A stretch of DNA of 64,000 nt from Candidatus Obscuribacterales bacterium (GTDB lineage Bacteria > Cyanobacteriota > Vampirovibrionia > Obscuribacterales > Obscuribacteraceae). The DNA lies in assembly GCA_019752635.1 (NCBI GenBank), contig JAIELX010000012.1:49778-113777 (forward strand), in the 5' to 3' direction. Shown here piece by piece: positions 17,452 through 26,464 of the stretch (positions are counted from its first letter, which is position 1; each line of letters opens with the position of its first letter). The notes beneath the pieces were generated by a model that worked only from the letters and a program-made list of their open reading frames with translations, made no database searches and was not told the origin of the DNA. The translations under genes were made by a program, and so were the position numbers.

Positions 17452-18078
17452 GTGGATTTGCAAAGAGATGGGGGCGTCGATATAGATGCCGACGATGACG
17501 ATGAAATTCCCGACTGGGATATAGATGACGAAGATCTCAATAAGATGGGCGCGATCAAACAATTGGCTAATGTGATGGACTTTCTCGTTCCAGAAATTTG
17601 GAAGCCTGTTGAAACTCGTGTTCCGTCAGCGAAAGAGGTTCCTGCAGTTCCGAATCCAATTTTGCAGTACGGAAAGATTAGCGAAGTAGTAACGGATTTT
17701 GAGTGCGGGGTCGAGCAGCCGCCGGAACGGACCGAGTCAGAAGATCCAGACGCGGAGAAGATTTCGGATCTGTTGGAGGACATGAGGGACGGTAAGCCCG
17801 GACCGGACACGCTAAAGTTATTCGCTGAGATGGACTTCTCCAATCCAAAAGTTCTTAGCGAACATCAAAGACAGTCCAGGGAGTTCCTTGCCAAAGCGAA
17901 TGCGGCTCTCTATTCGTCGAAAGAGCTCTTCAATGTGTACGATGAGTTAAGCGTGAACGCGAAGGGCGAACTGGTAGTTGCACGGTATCCCGGTCGGTCT
18001 GAGGGATCGTCCGCCAGTGGACACCGATCGCCATTGGGTAGCGAGACTTACAACCTCGATAAATTCAAAAAGAAATAG
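17452..18078 (+). CDS. Repeat-family protein 3, shortened paralog
   Basis: About 208 residues from GTG 17452, which has GAGAGGTGA directly upstream; TTG 17407 and ATG 17419 are in frame but lack clear ribosome sites. The N-terminus is strongly acidic (DIDADDDDEIPDWDIDDEDL). Only one helical unit remains, about 108-150 (SDLLEDMRDGKPGPDTLKLF, then FLAKANAAL), followed by a strand-like segment and a C-terminal YNLDKFKKK that matches YDLKSYLKK and YDLKAFAK of the other two. It is clearly homologous to the second unit of the neighbours. A terminator follows the stop. Function is unknown. Confidence 0.75.
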   Translation: MDLQRDGGVDIDADDDDEIPDWDIDDEDLNKMGAIKQLANVMDFLVPEIWKPVETRVPSAKEVPAVPNPILQYGKISEVVTDFECGVEQPPERTESEDPDAEKISDLLEDMRDGKPGPDTLKLFAEMDFSNPKVLSEHQRQSREFLAKANAALYSSKELFNVYDELSVNAKGELVVARYPGRSEGSSASGHRSPLGSETYNLDKFKKK

Positions 18079-18100
18079 TTTAGCCACACCGGCCCTGATC

Positions 18101-18137
18101 AAACGAGCCTGCGCTCCCGGCAGGCTCGTTTTTCTTT
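18101..18137 (+). terminator. Rho-independent terminator after repeat-family gene 3
   Basis: AAACGAGCCTGC (18101-18112) pairs perfectly with GCAGGCTCGTTT (18120-18131) around a 7-base loop, followed by TTTCTTT. It lies 23 bases after the stop codon. The convergent DUF4384 gene ends at 18160, and the A-rich left arm may let the hairpin act in that direction too. Confidence 0.88.
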
Positions 18138-18159
18138 GTATTGTATTGATGCGCTGTTC

Positions 18160-19095
18160 CTATTTCTCAACCACGAAGCTGAGTTCAATTTTGTTGGCAG
18201 CAGCCGTCTGTGTTGCTGATGCATTTGCTACGCGCTTCGGAACTACTTTTACTTCTCTGGAGAAAAATACTTTCGAGTCATTGACCATTTGGCGGTATTG
18301 CTCGGGAGTGATTTCGGCGGAGCGGAAAGGCGTACCGGCAAGGGGGTTCATTGCCACTGTTATCGGTGCTGCTTCCGAACCGGTCGGGTAAGCGTAGACG
18401 AAGATTTTCTCTTGTCCGCCTTTGCCCGCGACTTGATAATCAAACGGGCTTTCTGGTCCGCCAATTTGAACGGAGTCGCCGTTGCGTACGTAACCGGATT
18501 GTTGATAGTCGTTCGGGAAGATTTGCGTTAATGTGCCGGTGGAATCGTAGTTGAAGACCACCAGGTTGCAGTCTTGATTGGCTTTGATGTTAACCACTAG
18601 CTTGTCGCCGACTTTGTACTTCGGCAGGCTGCCTGAGCGGTCCAGGGTAGCGGTGACGACATTACTGCTGTTGACCATCGTTTGATGGCTGACGTTCACG
18701 AACTGTCCTTGATTTGGTTGCACCGGAGCGACGTTGCTGATTTCGGTGCGGTTGACGTGCGGAGCGCACGGTGCCGTTGCCGTCTTCACTGTCTGTTTGA
18801 CCGGATGCTTGACGATTTTTGTTACTGTTGCCTTCGGTGCTGTCGCGTTCTTGATCGGCTGTACGGTGTGCGCAACCGGTTGCTTCACTACGGGCTTTAC
18901 CTCAGCTGGCACCGGCTTAGCGACCGGAACCACCGGAATCGGCACTGTCGGACGAATGTCTATACCACGGGTAAGCCCGCTACCGGTCTCACGTTGAACC
19001 GGGTCATACGGGGTGTCTTCGGCAAATGCCCTTGCGCCTGTCGCGAGACTCGCAGCTACTGTAGCGAAAATCAGTTCTTTTCTGAAGCGTTTCAT
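18160..19095 (-). CDS. Exported DUF4384 domain protein
   Basis: About 311 residues from ATG 19095 (AGAAGAG upstream; a longer frame starts at 19116). A signal peptide (LIFATVAASLATGARAFAED) is followed by a long Pro/Val/Lys-rich linker of KPV and HPV type, about 30-120, likely extended and wall-spanning. A C-terminal DUF4384-like beta domain follows (VGDKLVVNIKANQDCNLVVF, then IFPNDYQQSGYVRNGDSVQI and EKIFVYAYPTGSE). DUF4384 domains often occur with kinases, peptidases and caspase-like proteins. It lies 124 bases downstream of a protease carrying the same domain type, on the same strand, so the two probably act together at the envelope. Confidence 0.82.
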   Translation of the reverse strand: MKRFRKELIFATVAASLATGARAFAEDTPYDPVQRETGSGLTRGIDIRPTVPIPVVPVAKPVPAEVKPVVKQPVAHTVQPIKNATAPKATVTKIVKHPVKQTVKTATAPCAPHVNRTEISNVAPVQPNQGQFVNVSHQTMVNSSNVVTATLDRSGSLPKYKVGDKLVVNIKANQDCNLVVFNYDSTGTLTQIFPNDYQQSGYVRNGDSVQIGGPESPFDYQVAGKGGQEKIFVYAYPTGSEAAPITVAMNPLAGTPFRSAEITPEQYRQMVNDSKVFFSREVKVVPKRVANASATQTAAANKIELSFVVEK

Positions 19096-19219
19096 AATCT
19101 CTTCTGTCCTCGACAATCTAGCGCGGAGATAATTCCAGTTTAGTGGGAGTGCACTCTCTTTTGACAGTAACCCAAATAAAATTAGGGCTTTTTTGACAAC
19201 TCTTTTTCGAATTTCTCAA

Positions 19220-20509
19220 TTAGTTTGAATGCGGTCCGTCGAACTCGGAATAAATCATCAACTCGGGATTGCGTTCTTTTAGGGAGTTAACTCGGCCGAT
19301 AAGCTCTCTTCCTTTTACACTAAGCGGAGAGCCGTATCTTTCCTCGCCTTCGCCAGGAGGCAAATCACTTTTGGTCAAGATTTCCTTGGCTAGCTTTTGC
19401 CCATCGTCAGAATTACCATCCACAGCAATAAGATGCATCGTATCCGGGCGAGCGTTGGCCCATAGCTTGTTTTTGCCGATCATGCTGATCATTCGATTCT
19501 CACCCTTGTCCAGCCTTGGTTCTTGCTGATCCTGCGGATAGAGAAGAAATACATTATCCTTGTCATCAACGTCGAACAGGTAAACGAATGACGGAGAACC
19601 GGGCACCACTTGGATTTGCATCTGTTGCCCGGTTTTGTAACCATGAATGGGTTCGTTGAAGCTTACGCGGACTGGCGCTACTTTGGGGTGGACCAGCGCC
19701 CACTTCTGCGACACTTCTTTTGAGACGAGCTGGTACGTCAGCGCCGCCGCTGCTAGAGCAGCGATGAAAAATGCCAGAACTGCCGGAACAACGGCGCCCT
19801 TTGCACTGGTACCGCCAGGCCGAGCGGATTCACTCAGCCCCAGTTCGCGCAACGCATCCACCCACAGAGCCAACCGTATAGAGGTTGTTGGCAGGTTGAG
19901 CCCCGGCAGTGTAGCAGTGTCGCCGCAATGCACTGCCAAAATGGTGTTGCCGTCAGTGATCGGCGCGCCGGAGTCGCCGGGCGCAAGGGGAAGGTCGTGC
20001 AGCAGGTGGAAGCTGTCGTGTTTACGAAGTGGACCGAGAAATTTCCCGTCCTGCGTCAATGGCTGCGTTGCGGCGCTCAATTGAGCCAAATGTGTGGGGT
20101 ATCTAATGACCCACAAAGTCTGATTGGTTTGAAGGGGCTGCTCGTAGAAAAACGGAAGAGGGCTGGCGGAGGCTTCCGGTTGAGCAAATGCGACTTCAAG
20201 CAGCGCCACGTCAAATTTGACCAACTGGTCCGGCTGGCGCACGAAACTCGGGTGCAGCCGCACGATTTGGACCGGGTAGACGTTGCCGGAGCACGGAAAC
20301 TTGACGTAGAGTCCGGCCGGGTTGGCCGCGAAGCGCTCGACCACATGACCGCACGTGACCATCTTACCGGGAGCAGCCAGCCAAGCTTGTCCGAGAATAG
20401 TCTCGCGAGGACCTTCCTGCAAAATCACGTTAGCTAAAGCATCGCTGGCCTTTTCAGGATGTTGAATCAGCCACTCGCCTTTGTGGCGGGTCGATTGGGG
20501 TGATGCCAA
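19220..20509 (-). CDS. Trypsin-like serine protease fused to a DUF4384 domain
   Basis: A 429-residue protein from TTG 20509, with GAGG six bases upstream. Residues 30-225 form a trypsin-like fold with an intact triad: His55 (VTCGHVV), Asp100 (KFDVALLEV) and Ser180 (APGDSGAPI). One transmembrane helix follows at about 240-262 (VPAVLAFFIAALAAAALTYQ). Then comes a DUF4384-type domain (YKTGQQMQIQVVPGSPSFVY, then VFLLYPQDQQEPRLDKGENR). With no N-terminal signal, the protease half may stay in the cytoplasm and the C-terminal domain in the periplasm. Substrate is unknown. It aligns without gaps around the catalytic Ser with the degenerate protein at 53921-55414. Confidence 0.85.
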   Translation of the reverse strand: MASPQSTRHKGEWLIQHPEKASDALANVILQEGPRETILGQAWLAAPGKMVTCGHVVERFAANPAGLYVKFPCSGNVYPVQIVRLHPSFVRQPDQLVKFDVALLEVAFAQPEASASPLPFFYEQPLQTNQTLWVIRYPTHLAQLSAATQPLTQDGKFLGPLRKHDSFHLLHDLPLAPGDSGAPITDGNTILAVHCGDTATLPGLNLPTTSIRLALWVDALRELGLSESARPGGTSAKGAVVPAVLAFFIAALAAAALTYQLVSKEVSQKWALVHPKVAPVRVSFNEPIHGYKTGQQMQIQVVPGSPSFVYLFDVDDKDNVFLLYPQDQQEPRLDKGENRMISMIGKNKLWANARPDTMHLIAVDGNSDDGQKLAKEILTKSDLPPGEGEERYGSPLSVKGRELIGRVNSLKERNPELMIYSEFDGPHSN

Positions 20510-21038
20510 CTGGAACCTCGATTCTGCGAAAAATTGTGCATTTATATTTTACTAGCTGGACGAGAATTGCCCTTGTCGGTACTCTGCCCCTCACAGCCAT
20601 CTGAGGCGGAGATGTATGCGCCGTGGTAGGTTTTGCTATCTTTCGAGCATTTCGCCAGAACAGCTGCCTCTGAAGCTTGGCGCAACAGGCGGTTGGAGAT
20701 TCGGACCAAGCACTGACCGCCTATGCGAGCGCGTGGCAACGGATGAGAAACTCTGTCCGATTTCGTTCTGCTCATCTCAAGCGGGGCGGCTCCAATCGAT
20801 GTGCGAAGCTCCGGACCGAGACGGGGCGGACATACGCAGCGGTTGACAGGGGAGGCTTCGGGGTCCGACCTCGCGAGGGCTCAGGCTTGGAAGCTTTAAT
20901 GATTTACAGTTCTTAATCTGAGTATCCATAGTGTCGTTAAGGATTGTCGTCAGACCGCGCAGTATAAGGCGTGTGTGCTTTAATATTTGCTCGTGCCCTT
21001 GTTGAGCTGTCTCAGCAAGCCCGGCGGGTATCTTATCA
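20510..21038. other. Intergenic region, no gene recognised
   Basis: About 530 bases between the divergent protease and sigma-like genes. Short plus-strand frames (for example 20616-20846) have no ribosome site and no recognisable domain. Much of it is GC-rich and could be a leader or structured RNA, but I cannot match it to RNase P RNA, tmRNA or 6S RNA. Promoters for both flanking genes should lie here. Confidence 0.4.
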
Positions 21039-22529
21039 ATGCGCTCGGGAACCGGATCGAGTCGCTTTCAGTCCCAATCAGCCACGTTAATGCTATCGAG
21101 CTCAACCGAATTCAGAGAAGTCTTTCAGTTTGCCCCTGAGTGGGAGCCACTTTTGCGGAACTGGGACGGCGCCGATCGACTTGGAATGTCCGACTTTCTC
21201 AATCGTGTCGGTGCGCGCGCAATTTTCCTGAAGGCGCAGGGACTGGGACCGACTAAGGAAGGCTTTATCAGGTTGCTCCGCGACCATTATTATCTGCCGA
21301 TTTTGCAGAAGATGCTGGGGTCGAATCAGAACCTGAGGCGCTTTCTGACGCAGCGCTACGTTGCATTTGAAGATCAAAAGGGACAGAGCATATCGCTGGC
21401 GGTGGAAATCGCTTCGAAGATGGAAGGCGTTTTGATCAAACAGCTCGCCAGCGGTGCGGAAGATGGCTTTAAAGTGCTGCTTCCCGCATACATGCAGCGC
21501 ACGGTACATAACGCTGTCATCGATTTCATACGCCTGGAAGCCTCCTGGGAAAAGTCGACGCTTCAGGATGTTCACCTGGACCCCGAACAAGATGATCCTC
21601 GTTCGACTGTGGCCGACGACCTGTCGGTCACTCCTGAGAACCAGGTCATCAGCTCCGAACAAGTCTCTCAGTTGAACCAGCTTCGAACGCATTTGACACA
21701 GATGCTGAAAGACGCGGCCACTCCCAAAGAGCCTTTGATGGTTATTGATTGCATGTTCGGGCTCGGACTGACTCAGCATTCTGTGTCCGGGCAAGAAATG
21801 ACTATGAGAGAGTGCTGTGAGAAGCTGAATATCCAAGCCGAGACGATGCCGCGAAGAATTGCTCGCTGCCAGGTTCTGCTGGACAAAGGGCTTGAAATGG
21901 TTCGCCAGAGAATCTACAAGCAGCTGCCGAGCATTGCCGAGTGCTGGCAGCGCGGGTTGAATGTCAACACCGCGTCCCGGAGGGAATTGACCCAACAGCT
22001 CGGTATGACTGAAGGCGAAATCGAGCGACTCATTAAAGGAAGACAGTTCGCCTCCATTGATGAGCTTGTAAGCACCGGTGTGATTAAGCCAAGTCGAATT
22101 GCCGAGCTTAAACACAAGGGCGCGACCGGTGCGTTCGTCCCGGTGGAGCTTAATACTTGTACCGCCCGAGATATTCAGGACATACTCGGATTAACAAAAG
22201 AGCAGGCGCAAAAACTTGTTTCCGAGCGCCCCTTCAAGGACTTGCAAGAAATAGTTGCCAAAGGACTGGTCTCGAAGACGGACGCCGAGCAGTTGGCTCG
22301 TCGTGGCGGCGTGGTGAAATCTAAAGTTGCTGATTCCCGCAGGTTCGATCTGAACCGCGTTTCGATTGATGAGATATTGTCCTTGGGCATAGACAATGAG
22401 ACCGCCAACCTAATTTTGAAGATTCGTCCGTTTCTTACATGGTCCGAGCTTGAAGAATCATTAGGTGCAGACAACCGTGATTGGGCAGTTCTAAGGCAAA
22501 AGTTCTTTTTGGGAATCGTCTCAGCCTAA
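21039..22529 (+). CDS. Sigma-70-like protein fused to three ComEA-type helix-hairpin-helix repeats
   Basis: A 496-residue protein. Residues about 70-300 resemble a divergent sigma factor: a helical region with YMQRTVHNAVIDFIRLEASW, like region 2, and a C-terminal helix-turn-helix (MRECCEKLNIQAETMPRRIA), like region 4. Three repeats of about 41 residues then follow at 307-347, 370-410 and 437-477. They share LN(V/T/R)-x5-EL/DI-x3-LG-x5-A-x2-L-x3-RPF-x5-EL, typical of ComEA-like helix-hairpin-helix units that bind DNA backbones. I know of no standard family with this order. It might be a transcription factor or another DNA-binding protein. ATG 21039 was chosen; 21090 is also possible. The next gene is 82 bases downstream. 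Confidence 0.75.
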   Translation: MRSGTGSSRFQSQSATLMLSSSTEFREVFQFAPEWEPLLRNWDGADRLGMSDFLNRVGARAIFLKAQGLGPTKEGFIRLLRDHYYLPILQKMLGSNQNLRRFLTQRYVAFEDQKGQSISLAVEIASKMEGVLIKQLASGAEDGFKVLLPAYMQRTVHNAVIDFIRLEASWEKSTLQDVHLDPEQDDPRSTVADDLSVTPENQVISSEQVSQLNQLRTHLTQMLKDAATPKEPLMVIDCMFGLGLTQHSVSGQEMTMRECCEKLNIQAETMPRRIARCQVLLDKGLEMVRQRIYKQLPSIAECWQRGLNVNTASRRELTQQLGMTEGEIERLIKGRQFASIDELVSTGVIKPSRIAELKHKGATGAFVPVELNTCTARDIQDILGLTKEQAQKLVSERPFKDLQEIVAKGLVSKTDAEQLARRGGVVKSKVADSRRFDLNRVSIDEILSLGIDNETANLILKIRPFLTWSELEESLGADNRDWAVLRQKFFLGIVSA

Positions 22530-22611
22530 TTTTCCATTACCAGGCGTATGGATTTTAGAGGATTTGAAAGTTTGCCACGACAAACCGAACACTGGACCCG
22601 GGAGAGACATT

Positions 22612-23817
22612 ATGACCAATCGTATCGAAATCACACCGGAGATGGTTAAACTGGCGCAGCAGCGCATCAGGGCAACCGGTGGCGATGTGCGGCAGGAGAT
22701 TGCCAGGCACGTGGCACAAGAATCAGTATTCGCCCTGGATCCCGAACACGGATTTCTAGTTGACGAAGACACCGCCTTCAGTCGAGACGATCGTCTTGTG
22801 GCCGCGTTTGACGTAAACGACGTGGTAGTAAACGGCGTACGCTTCGATGTAAGAATAGTGGGAGATGACGGCCGCGTCAGCCTGCCGCGTTACCTGGACG
22901 GACATACCTATATGAGCTGCGGTACTCTTGCCGTTGCCATCAATACAGATAGAACAGCTTCTGTTGTCGCTTTCATCGACAGAGCAGATTGGGAGCTGCA
23001 AGACAAGAATTTGCGCAATGAAGACAAGCTGGTGCTTCGCGCCGATCGAGGCGAATTCAACTTGACGAACGTACTGTCGCGCACCAGCGCTAAAGCTTCT
23101 ACCGTGCAGGCTGCGGCATCGGCTCCCTCGCACAACGATTTGCAGCGTTTTGTCGGCAACAGAACAGAAATTTCGATGGAGCAGCAACGCAAGACCGTGG
23201 ATGCTGCGCTGAGCAATCCGGATTGCTGGACCGATTTGGCAGGGATAGTTGCCTCTTGGGCAAAACCCGCGATGCGCAGGACCTTGACCCATGCTGCGGT
23301 GTGGAACTACAAACTTGAAAAAATGGCTGAGACTGTTCAACCGAAATTCCCCAAGCTCAATCGCGACGATATCAAACTGATAATCGCAAGAACCGGCGAA
23401 AGTTTGGGCGGACAAGCAGAGTCTCCGCAGTTCCGCAAAGAACTTTTGACCAGGCTCACCAAGGAAGAATTGGGACGCAGCCTGCAAGGTGAGCAACTGC
23501 GCAAAGCAAGCGCCATTGCTGATCAAGTTATGTCGGGACGTTCGATGCGCGATGCAGTGAGTGACTTTGTTAAAAACACTCAGGCGGTAGATCTTGCTTT
23601 GACTATCAAACGTCAGCGCCAGAAAGTGGTCAACTTCATCGAAGCCACCACTGAAGAGTTGTCTGCCGCACTGAGAACAATGGCATTGCAACCCGTGTAC
23701 GCGACCCACTCCAACCAGGAAGGTGTTGAGTCCATCAACGAAGCTCTCAAGTTGCTTGATGCCTGTGAGCTGGCTGAGCGTGCTAAAGAACTGGAACGCG
23801 AATTAGCTTCGGTATAG
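22612..23817 (+). CDS. Hypothetical cytoplasmic protein
   Basis: About 401 residues from ATG 22612 with GGGAGAG six bases upstream; an in-frame TTG at 22564 has no ribosome site. There is no signal peptide or membrane segment. Residues 1-140 are mixed alpha/beta (FALDPEHGFLVDEDTAFSRD, LVAAFDVNDVVVNGVRFDVR). The rest is mainly helical and charged. I do not recognise a domain. It follows the sigma-like gene on the same strand and a terminator follows it, so the two probably form one transcript and may share a process. Confidence 0.75.
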   Translation: MTNRIEITPEMVKLAQQRIRATGGDVRQEIARHVAQESVFALDPEHGFLVDEDTAFSRDDRLVAAFDVNDVVVNGVRFDVRIVGDDGRVSLPRYLDGHTYMSCGTLAVAINTDRTASVVAFIDRADWELQDKNLRNEDKLVLRADRGEFNLTNVLSRTSAKASTVQAAASAPSHNDLQRFVGNRTEISMEQQRKTVDAALSNPDCWTDLAGIVASWAKPAMRRTLTHAAVWNYKLEKMAETVQPKFPKLNRDDIKLIIARTGESLGGQAESPQFRKELLTRLTKEELGRSLQGEQLRKASAIADQVMSGRSMRDAVSDFVKNTQAVDLALTIKRQRQKVVNFIEATTEELSAALRTMALQPVYATHSNQEGVESINEALKLLDACELAERAKELERELASV

Positions 23818-23870
23818 TCCGTTTAGCCTTGGTGTTACTTTTGACCACCTCGGTTCGGCCTACAAAAACT

Positions 23871-23910
23871 CCGAGTCCGCAGGCATGGGCCGTCGGGCTC
23901 GGATGTTTGT
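23871..23910 (+). terminator. Probable terminator hairpin
   Basis: CCGAGTCCG (23871-23879) pairs with CGGGCTCGG (23894-23902), nine pairs including one G-T, with a 14-base loop and an ATGTTTGT tail. It is 53 bases past the stop of the preceding gene. The T-tract is weak. Confidence 0.5.
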
Positions 23911-24041
23911 CATGGGGCTGCTTGGCCTTTCATCTTGTTATTCTGCAGAGCTTTCAAACGAGAACTGGCTCTTGAGAGTGTAAAATGCTCACTGGGTAGG
24001 CAGCATCGACTTGTTGCATTGACGGATCGGATAGACGCTAA

Positions 24042-24794
24042 ATGACCACACCTATGAAGTGCCCCACTTGCGGTGAAAACAACGATGGAAAGATGCAGTT
24101 CTGCATCTTTTGCGGAACAACTATTGTGCCGCCGCAACAAGTGAAGCAGGACGATGCGATCCATCAATCTTCCATTGTCACTGTGCCGAGTTTTCCTGCC
24201 GTATCTAATTCTCTTATCTGCAGCGTCTGTCATCGAACCGATCCATTGCACGGGCAATACTGCGTCTTCTGCGGTGGAAGGACCGCCAGTCATGCGCAGG
24301 TTGATTCTTCCTCCCACATACCGGCCATGGTGCCAATGCGGGCGGATAATCGGGGCGGTTCGCAGAATCTTTCCGGTGAGTACCAGTTTGCGCATTCGAA
24401 CACCGCCGTGCGGAAGGCGGCGTCGTCCGGTGGTGGTATGGTCGCCATGGTTCTGGCGATAGTCCTTGGGGTTGTTTTAGGTGGTGGCACCGGATTTGGC
24501 GTCGTCTACGCATTCAAGGGCTCACTTGAGCCGAGTATATTGGAAAAACAGTGGCCCGGCGACGGATTGGTGGTTTACACTGCATTACCAGGCACCAACG
24601 TCATGGTTGAAAATCATGACGAGAAATCTCTTTACGCCGGAATAACCGGGAAAACCGGAGCCCTTGCCATAGACAGCATCCACCCGGGGGCCTATCGCGT
24701 CAGTGTTCTCGACGGGACACGCTCCGTGCGCAAGAACGTTGTGGTAAACGCCGGCTCCGTTGCGGTTGTCGGCTATCCCGACCCGGTGAAGTAG
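24042..24794 (+). CDS. Double zinc-ribbon membrane protein
   Basis: A 250-residue protein. Two zinc ribbons lie in the N-terminal half: Cys7/10/21/24 (CPTCGENNDGKMQFCIFCG) and Cys60/63/74/77 (CSVCHRTDPLHGQYCVFCG). A polar linker is followed by one transmembrane helix at about 131-157 (MVAMVLAIVLGVVLGGGTGF). The C-terminal 90 residues look like a small beta-sandwich, PEGA- or carboxypeptidase-regulatory-like (NVMVENHDEKSLYAGITGKT, then PGAYRVSVLDGT). Ribbons should be cytoplasmic and the sandwich periplasmic. The neighbouring kinase, 160 bases downstream, carries similar ribbons, so they may interact. Confidence 0.8.
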   Translation: MTTPMKCPTCGENNDGKMQFCIFCGTTIVPPQQVKQDDAIHQSSIVTVPSFPAVSNSLICSVCHRTDPLHGQYCVFCGGRTASHAQVDSSSHIPAMVPMRADNRGGSQNLSGEYQFAHSNTAVRKAASSGGGMVAMVLAIVLGVVLGGGTGFGVVYAFKGSLEPSILEKQWPGDGLVVYTALPGTNVMVENHDEKSLYAGITGKTGALAIDSIHPGAYRVSVLDGTRSVRKNVVVNAGSVAVVGYPDPVK

Positions 24795-24954
24795 TCGCTT
24801 CTTAGGATTCTCCCGGGAAAATCCGACAGGCTGAACGGTTTCCGCCACCATGCGAAGTCTTGGCAACGACTGTCGACAAGCGTTCGCAGCATAGATGCGC
24901 TTAACCTTTGCCTCTTTTGGGAATGATTGAGTACGATAATTCTGTATTCTGGTT

Positions 24955-26289
24955 TTGCAGATTTCCTTATCATCGGTCGGGCGAGTGACATCAAAATATA
25001 CTGACGCCTCTCAGGGGCTTGTAAGCTGTCCTTTATGCGGGACCCAATATCCAAGTACTACCAGGTTCTGTGAGCAGGATGGCACGGTGTTGGTTGCTCC
25101 GTCCGCTACGCAAGGCAACTTTTCCGCTGCGGTGCCCCTGCCCGGCAACAATCCTCCGCCCAAACAGTGCCCGACCTGCCGCAATGTTTATCCCAATTAC
25201 GCGCAGTTTTGCCCCGGCGATGCGACGCGGCTGCTGATGATTGGGGGCTCGATGGACCAGTATGCGGGGCAAACACCTTCGAACACTTTCTCGAATTTGC
25301 CGATCGACTCTACCGTGCGTTCGACGCAGAATCCGCCTCCGCAGCAACAACAACAGCAGCAGCAGTTCAACAACACGGGGACGGGCAGCTCCGACGCATT
25401 TGAGGTAGACCCGATGCAGTCGCTGGAGAGTCAGCTTATCGGGCGAACAATTGCCGGTAAGTATAAAATCGACAGTCTGCTGGGTGAAGGCGGCATGGCA
25501 CAGGTATTTAAGTCCACGCACTTGCAGCTTGATAAACCAGTCGTTATCAAAATCATGCATAGCGGACTCCCTTCGATGGATACCGCGATGAAGCGTTTTG
25601 AACAAGAGTGCAAAGTAACTGCTCGAATCGACCACCCCAATGTGGTATCAGTGTTCGACGTCGGCTCCATAGAGGGTCGCCGACCCTTTCTTGTGATGGA
25701 GTACATCATGGGTGAGTCACTTCGTGACTACCTCGATCGAGAAGTTTCGATGGATGTTCCGGAAGCTTCTACTGTAATGATGCAAGTGTGCTCCGGCCTG
25801 CATGAGGCGCACCAGCAAGGAATTGTTCACCGCGATTTGAAGCCGGAAAACATTATGCTTCGTGAAAAGTCCGATCGTCCCGATTGGGTGAAAATCGTGG
25901 ACTTCGGTATTGCGCACCTGAAACAAGGCGGGCAAAGACTGACACGGACCGGTATCGCAATTGGTACCGTCGACTATATGTCTCCTGAGTATTTGAGCGA
26001 TAAACCGATTGACCATCGAGCCGACATCTATGCGCTCGGAGTCATTCTCTATGAGCTGATAGCAGGGCGTTGTCCATTCGTAGCGGAGACTGCCGAAGCG
26101 ATCATGGCGAAGCACCTTTGGGGCACGCCCATGCCTCTTTCGCACTATCGTCCCGATCTGGAAGCCGGATGCATGTTCGACCAGGTCGCGGAGAAGTCCC
26201 TGCATAAAGAGCCTGCCGAGCGCTATCAATCGGTTATTGAGATGCGCAACGACCTGGTTTTGGCGCTCAAAGAGTTTGAGAAACGCTAG
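24955..26289 (+). CDS. Ser/Thr protein kinase with N-terminal zinc ribbons
   Basis: A 444-residue PknB-type kinase. Two zinc-ribbon-like motifs come first (CPLCGTQYPSTTRFCEQDG at 25-43 and CPTCRNVYPNYAQFCPGDA at 72-90; in each the last Cys of a standard ribbon is replaced by Asp). A linker with eight consecutive Gln follows, then the kinase domain from about 168. Conserved residues are the Gly-rich LLGEGGMAQVF, Lys199 (VVIKIM), Asp294 (HRDLKPENI) and Asp316 of DFG. There is no transmembrane helix or sensor domain. The start is uncertain: TTG 24955 or GTG 24985, neither with a strong ribosome site. Substrates are unknown; the ribbon membrane protein upstream is a candidate partner. Confidence 0.9.
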   Translation: MQISLSSVGRVTSKYTDASQGLVSCPLCGTQYPSTTRFCEQDGTVLVAPSATQGNFSAAVPLPGNNPPPKQCPTCRNVYPNYAQFCPGDATRLLMIGGSMDQYAGQTPSNTFSNLPIDSTVRSTQNPPPQQQQQQQQFNNTGTGSSDAFEVDPMQSLESQLIGRTIAGKYKIDSLLGEGGMAQVFKSTHLQLDKPVVIKIMHSGLPSMDTAMKRFEQECKVTARIDHPNVVSVFDVGSIEGRRPFLVMEYIMGESLRDYLDREVSMDVPEASTVMMQVCSGLHEAHQQGIVHRDLKPENIMLREKSDRPDWVKIVDFGIAHLKQGGQRLTRTGIAIGTVDYMSPEYLSDKPIDHRADIYALGVILYELIAGRCPFVAETAEAIMAKHLWGTPMPLSHYRPDLEAGCMFDQVAEKSLHKEPAERYQSVIEMRNDLVLALKEFEKR

Positions 26290-26464
26290 TTGCGACAATT
26301 TTCACAATCATTATAAGCTTTCCCTCAGGTGTGGTCGAGCATGACTGCGACTATAATTGGGCGGTTGTCAGCCCGTATTCAGTTATCAGTTTCTAATCGT
26401 GACCCGAACATTCGCACCGGCAGAACCAAAAACAGTTCCTGCGTCGAAGCGATGGCTCAACCAC

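Noticed and set aside
20616..20916. Overlapping short plus-strand frames in the 20.5-21.0 kb gap
   Set aside because: No ribosome sites, several frames equally open because of high GC, and no domain.
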